From: Gnetum montanum
Lineage: Eukaryota > Streptophyta > Gnetopsida > Gnetales > Gnetaceae
Assembly (NCBI GenBank): GCA_015680685.1
Contig: MNCI01037504.1
Coordinates: forward strand, 631,631-695,630
Length of the DNA stretch: 64,000 nt
Reading direction: 5' to 3'
Shown here piece after piece: positions 60,807-64,000 of this stretch. The notes beneath the pieces are model-generated. The model had not been told where the DNA came from. It saw only the letters and a program-made list of their open reading frames with translations, and searched no databases. The position numbers and the translations under genes were made by a program. Positions within the stretch are counted from its first letter, which is position 1. Each line of letters starts with the position of its first letter.

Positions 60807-63214
60807 TTATCTCTGGACCCGTGATGTGATTATATAGCGTCCTTTTTCCAAATCGTATATCGTTTTCGAATGGGGCTTTCTCCATCTTAAAAATGACCAT
60901 CCTGCAATTCCTACTAACAAAAGAACCGCTAACAATGATAAAAAAGATAATGAGTCATCTTCAAAAATCCAGAAATGTGTAGGCGCTGTTAGATCTCCAA
61001 CTGTACATAAAATGAAGGCACCCAAAGCCCAGTCAAGAGGAACATCGCCAACTTCATTTGTAAAACGTACCCTGCATCAAGGACATAAGTTTGAGAACAT
61101 GGGAATAACCTCTTCTAATTCACTAGTTATTTTGACATTTAACTTGGCTAACTCAACAGTAGAACAAAAGAAGCATCCATGAATAATAGAATTCAAACTG
61201 AGAATTGTATTATTCAAATTTATGATTTTGTTAAATAATTTCTTGCAATAAAAAATGATAATAGCATTGATAATGTCAGCAACAGAATTTGTAGAAAAAG
61301 AACTAGAAGCTCTCAAAAAGCACTCAAACAAAAAGAGCATCTAAATAAATTCAAACATATGATTTCATTACTCAAACTTAATGATTTTGTTTTAAAAACT
61401 TCATCCAATAAAAAATGATAAAAGCATCAGCAGTGTCATCAAAGGAACTTCTAGGAAAAATTTAAGGTGGCATTTCACTCTCTTAATACATTGCAACAGT
61501 AAAATCTCCATTACACTTATTAATTAAGAAAAACTGATTAGGATGGCAAGCATGTTGATTCCTTCGGCATCAAATGCCAGCGACCAGAAAATACAAATTT
61601 ATGTGAAACTCAGCGAAAAGTTTTCATTTGTTGTATAAGATCGTATACAACACTACAAAAACTAAGGTCTAAAATCAGAAATAGATCTTGATCCTTCCTT
61701 ACGAACCAAATCAATCCATGTAAAATTAAAACATTTTAATACATGGTACTCTCAAATTCATGTACCATATCCATTGGTAGACAATATAGTTTTGGTGCCC
61801 TCTTAATTTTTATCATAAAACTCCAGTCTAATTTCTACATCCGTTACGGTACTGTTTAAAACTATAATATATCAGCTTCTGTAAGTTTAACAAGAATACT
61901 ATCAATAACTTCGACTTACAGTCTTTCGTCTGAATCTCTCAATCTCTTTGTTATTCTTTATCAGCTCCTCCCTATCAGCTCTTGCTGGAACAGCCATTAT
62001 TTTCTCTTTTTGTTTTCAAATCTAATAATGATTCTTCTAAACTGATATCAAAATGATATTAACTTCAAAAAGTTTCTGGCAGAATCTAGAATGATAGTTG
62101 ATTACACATTCAGCTGTCATATAATAGTTTATTTTATATGAACGTGCATTTTATATAGATTTTTAAAAATATTCTTCATTTCATCATGAACTTCGATTTT
62201 ATCATGTGAAAAGGTGTTCCAACCTCTTCTTGGGAGTTTTCGCAATTAACACGCATAAAGTTATAAATAAAGGCGCTTTATGTGCAATTATTAAACTGAA
62301 AATCCGGCATGATTGATTAGTCAGTAGACAACTGAAATTGGATCACATTTGGATTCCAAATTACCTTTTGAAAAAGAACCTGTACCCTTTGAAGAAATAA
62401 TCATTTTCCTATAGTTTCCTGACTTCTAATAAACTGCTGATTTGATATCCAATTTTGCCAATCCCATTAAACAAAACTTTCAAAATCCAATAAATCTTCT
62501 CTTTCTGATATGATCGATTTTTCTAAGTTATGCAAGCAATGATTTAAACAGTAAACCTAAATAGAAAGATACCAAGCCTAATAAATTTTGGATTCCTCAG
62601 AATTAACCACATGTAAATTGCTGTCTCTAAAAATCATCATTTTGAACTTTTCTTGCAAAGTTTGAAATAGTTTCCGGGAATCTATACAGCGCTAAAACAA
62701 TCACCCTGTTTTAAAAGAGTTTAAATGCCATATAATTTAAACAAAGCATTTCAAAAAGAATCTGTCTAATTGCTCACCTTTCATCATTCATGGAGATTCC
62801 GAGACTCTCATTTAAAAGTGCTACAATATATGCTGATGAGAAGCAATATTTTAGCAAATCATCCTTTTCTATGTCAGAATGTCTTTCCAATATATGTGCC
62901 CAATCATCACCACAATACCGTTGTCCTGCTCTTGCCAAGTCAGACAGATGCGCCTTTGGAGCTAGACGAAAAAACTGGTACAATCCATTTAAATTATGAA
63001 CGAAGAAAAAAAAAAGACATAGAAAATCAGCACCAAGTAACTAAAGTCAATTGGAAGCACTGAAAAACAGAGAAGATTATAAATAACTTTATAAACACGA
63101 CAGCGTAGGCAACCTGAAAAGTATAGAAGAAATTTTCAGTTGCAAAAAACTTCCCTCGCAACTCTGGAATATAAGTAGATCCAATTTTGCATTGTTGGTA
63201 CAAGCAATCATCTG
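60807..63214 (-). CDS. Apyrase (GDA1/CD39 family), C-terminal exons, partial
   Basis: Minus strand, exons 63214-63114, 62974-62778, 61071-60807; the 5' part lies beyond the window or was not found. The joined frame is 186 codons plus stop. It reads DDCLYQQCKIGSTYIPEL and GKFFATENFFYT, then LSDLARAGQRYCGDDW and YCFSSAYIVALLNESLGI, then NEVGDVPLDWALGAFIL (the last apyrase conserved region), a transmembrane helix (SLLAVLLLVGIAGWSFL) and a cytosolic tail SKTIYDLEKGRYIITSRVQR. This order and tail match plant apyrase 7-like proteins, membrane-bound enzymes that hydrolyse nucleoside tri- and diphosphates. The introns are 139 bases (CAG|GTTGCC..CCAG) and 1,706 bases (phase 2, GTGAGC..GCAG). The acceptor of the first visible exon is a tandem GCAGCAG, so its start may be 63,214 or 63,211. 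Confidence 0.87.
61920..61997 (-). CDS. Exon-like open segment inside the last apyrase intron
   Basis: On the minus strand an ATG in good plant context (AATAATGGCT) opens 26 codons, MAVPARADREEL...IERFRRKT, ending exactly at a consensus donor ACT|GTAAGT (phase 0). The encoded stretch is charged and helix-like. It could be the first coding exon of another transcript on the same strand; 60,584-60,453 begins in the same phase. It could also be a retained gene fragment. No family was recognised. Confidence 0.35.
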
Positions 63215-64000
63215 CTGCATTGCATCAGCTTCTTGCAGTTAAAAAACAAGAAACCCAAAAAATAAAAATAAAAAACCCAAAACATGAATGACATACAAAC
63301 AGAAACCATTTAAAATTGTTCTAATTTTTCTTATATTGTTAGTTATTAATCATGTCCTCATTGAAGGTCAAATACACAAAGTTCCATCGCATAATGTGCA
63401 GGCCTAAATTAATGTTCCATAAAAACCTTATAACCAAAGAGTTCTAAAACAAATAACTAAAACAAGAACTGGTATTTTCTCATAGTACAATGCACACTAA
63501 CAAGCTGCAAGGTAGAAGAATATTTTATTTTGTTTCTACCTTACAATCATCGAATTGGTGTTTAAAAAATAAACCAGAATTAATAGGTAGCGCAAATATT
63601 AAATGAGAACATCTGAAGAAGTGACAGAAAAATCATGAACACATCCTATCTTAGTTGTATAAATCAGATTGGATCAAGAAATTGGAGCCTTTCCTAATTG
63701 ATCAGATTTATTTAAAAAAAAAAAAAACTCAAACTGGACATCAAATTGGAAGAATTAAAATTGTATGCTTCTTTTGTTAAGTTTAAAATCTGAAATCACT
63801 GAACCCCTTAAACCAGGTAAGATGCAGAAAAATGGAAATGAATATTGTAAATTATAAAACTATGTAGTTGGACGTCCACACATAAACACTAAAGGAATCC
63901 TAAGCTGCAGTATGTACCAGTAACATTAGTGCCCTGAACATGCACAATATTATTTATACAACTTTCTTTTTTAAAAATTTCCTTTCAGATCCAATAAGGT
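63215..64000 (-). other. Probable apyrase intron, no further exon assigned
   Basis: AT-rich DNA upstream of the first recognised apyrase exon. One possible micro-exon (GGCACTAATGTTACTG at about 63,938-63,923, bounded by CAG and GTACAT) could not be placed with confidence. Confidence 0.4.

Noticed and set aside
61077-61340. 87-codon minus-strand frame just upstream of the last apyrase exon
   Set aside because: Lies in the intron before the acceptor used; hydrophobic AT-driven composition and not needed for the apyrase frame.
1-64000. CRISPR arrays, rRNA or complete tRNA genes
   Set aside because: No regularly spaced repeats, rRNA signatures or full cloverleafs were found; only tRNA-like SINE heads.

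Overview
The window looks like nuclear DNA from a land plant with a large, repeat-rich genome. The signs are a NAC-domain transcription factor gene, the 3' exons of a plant-type apyrase gene, an Athila-like Ty3/Gypsy LTR element, L1- and RTE-type LINEs, tRNA-like SINEs and long AT-rich gene-free stretches. A gymnosperm would fit (sparse genes, many decayed LINEs), but the lineage cannot be fixed from sequence reading alone.

Layout. 1-30 kb is a nested transposon graveyard. It holds an inverted LTR piece next to an older LTR piece (1-751), a decayed LINE on the minus strand (about 1.70-3.24 kb), a ~1.5 kb unit that recurs twice more in the window (3.35-4.90, 21.33-22.91 and 35.6-37.05 kb), and a decayed L1 LINE on the minus strand (6.70-10.29 kb). 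Next is a plus-strand LINE (10.6-12.7 kb, resuming at 19.98 kb) split by a complete 7.26 kb LTR element (12,719-19,976) with a perfect 5-bp target duplication. That element encodes only Gag plus an aspartic protease; no reverse transcriptase or integrase is visible. A 941-base assembly gap (12,814-13,754) removes most of its 5' LTR and leader. A second decayed LINE pair follows (minus strand at 23.09-24.96 kb, plus strand at 25.44-29.96 kb); the plus copy is interrupted by two solo LTRs of related families (25,511-26,520 and 27,868-28,684).

30-50.8 kb is richer in GC and CpG, poor in recognisable transposons and rich in microsatellites. It contains the one complete host gene, a three-exon NAC gene (42,987-44,486, plus strand, 377 aa). 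Its upstream DNA (about 41.6-42.4 kb) shares a colinear set of short similar blocks with 32.1-32.5 kb, including an almost identical 50-bp block, so the flank appears to have been duplicated. An RTE LINE fragment lies at 33.3-33.8 kb.

50.8-60 kb is again AT-rich, with an RTE fragment (53.0-53.4 kb), two related SINE-like elements (52.1 and 58.7 kb) and little else. 60.4-63.2 kb, minus strand, carries the last three coding exons of a GDA1/CD39-family apyrase resembling plant apyrase 7; its 5' part lies beyond the window. Two unexplained exon-like open segments on the same strand (61,920-61,997 and 60,453-60,584) lie inside its last intron and downstream of its stop.

The two host genes have no evident functional link. 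The most unusual features are the protein-poor LTR element with palindromic arrays in its U3 and repeated polypurine-tract-like motifs, the GC-rich 455-bp insertion at 11.3 kb with an 11-bp target duplication, the three-copy 1.5 kb unit, and the exon-like segments around the apyrase 3' end.
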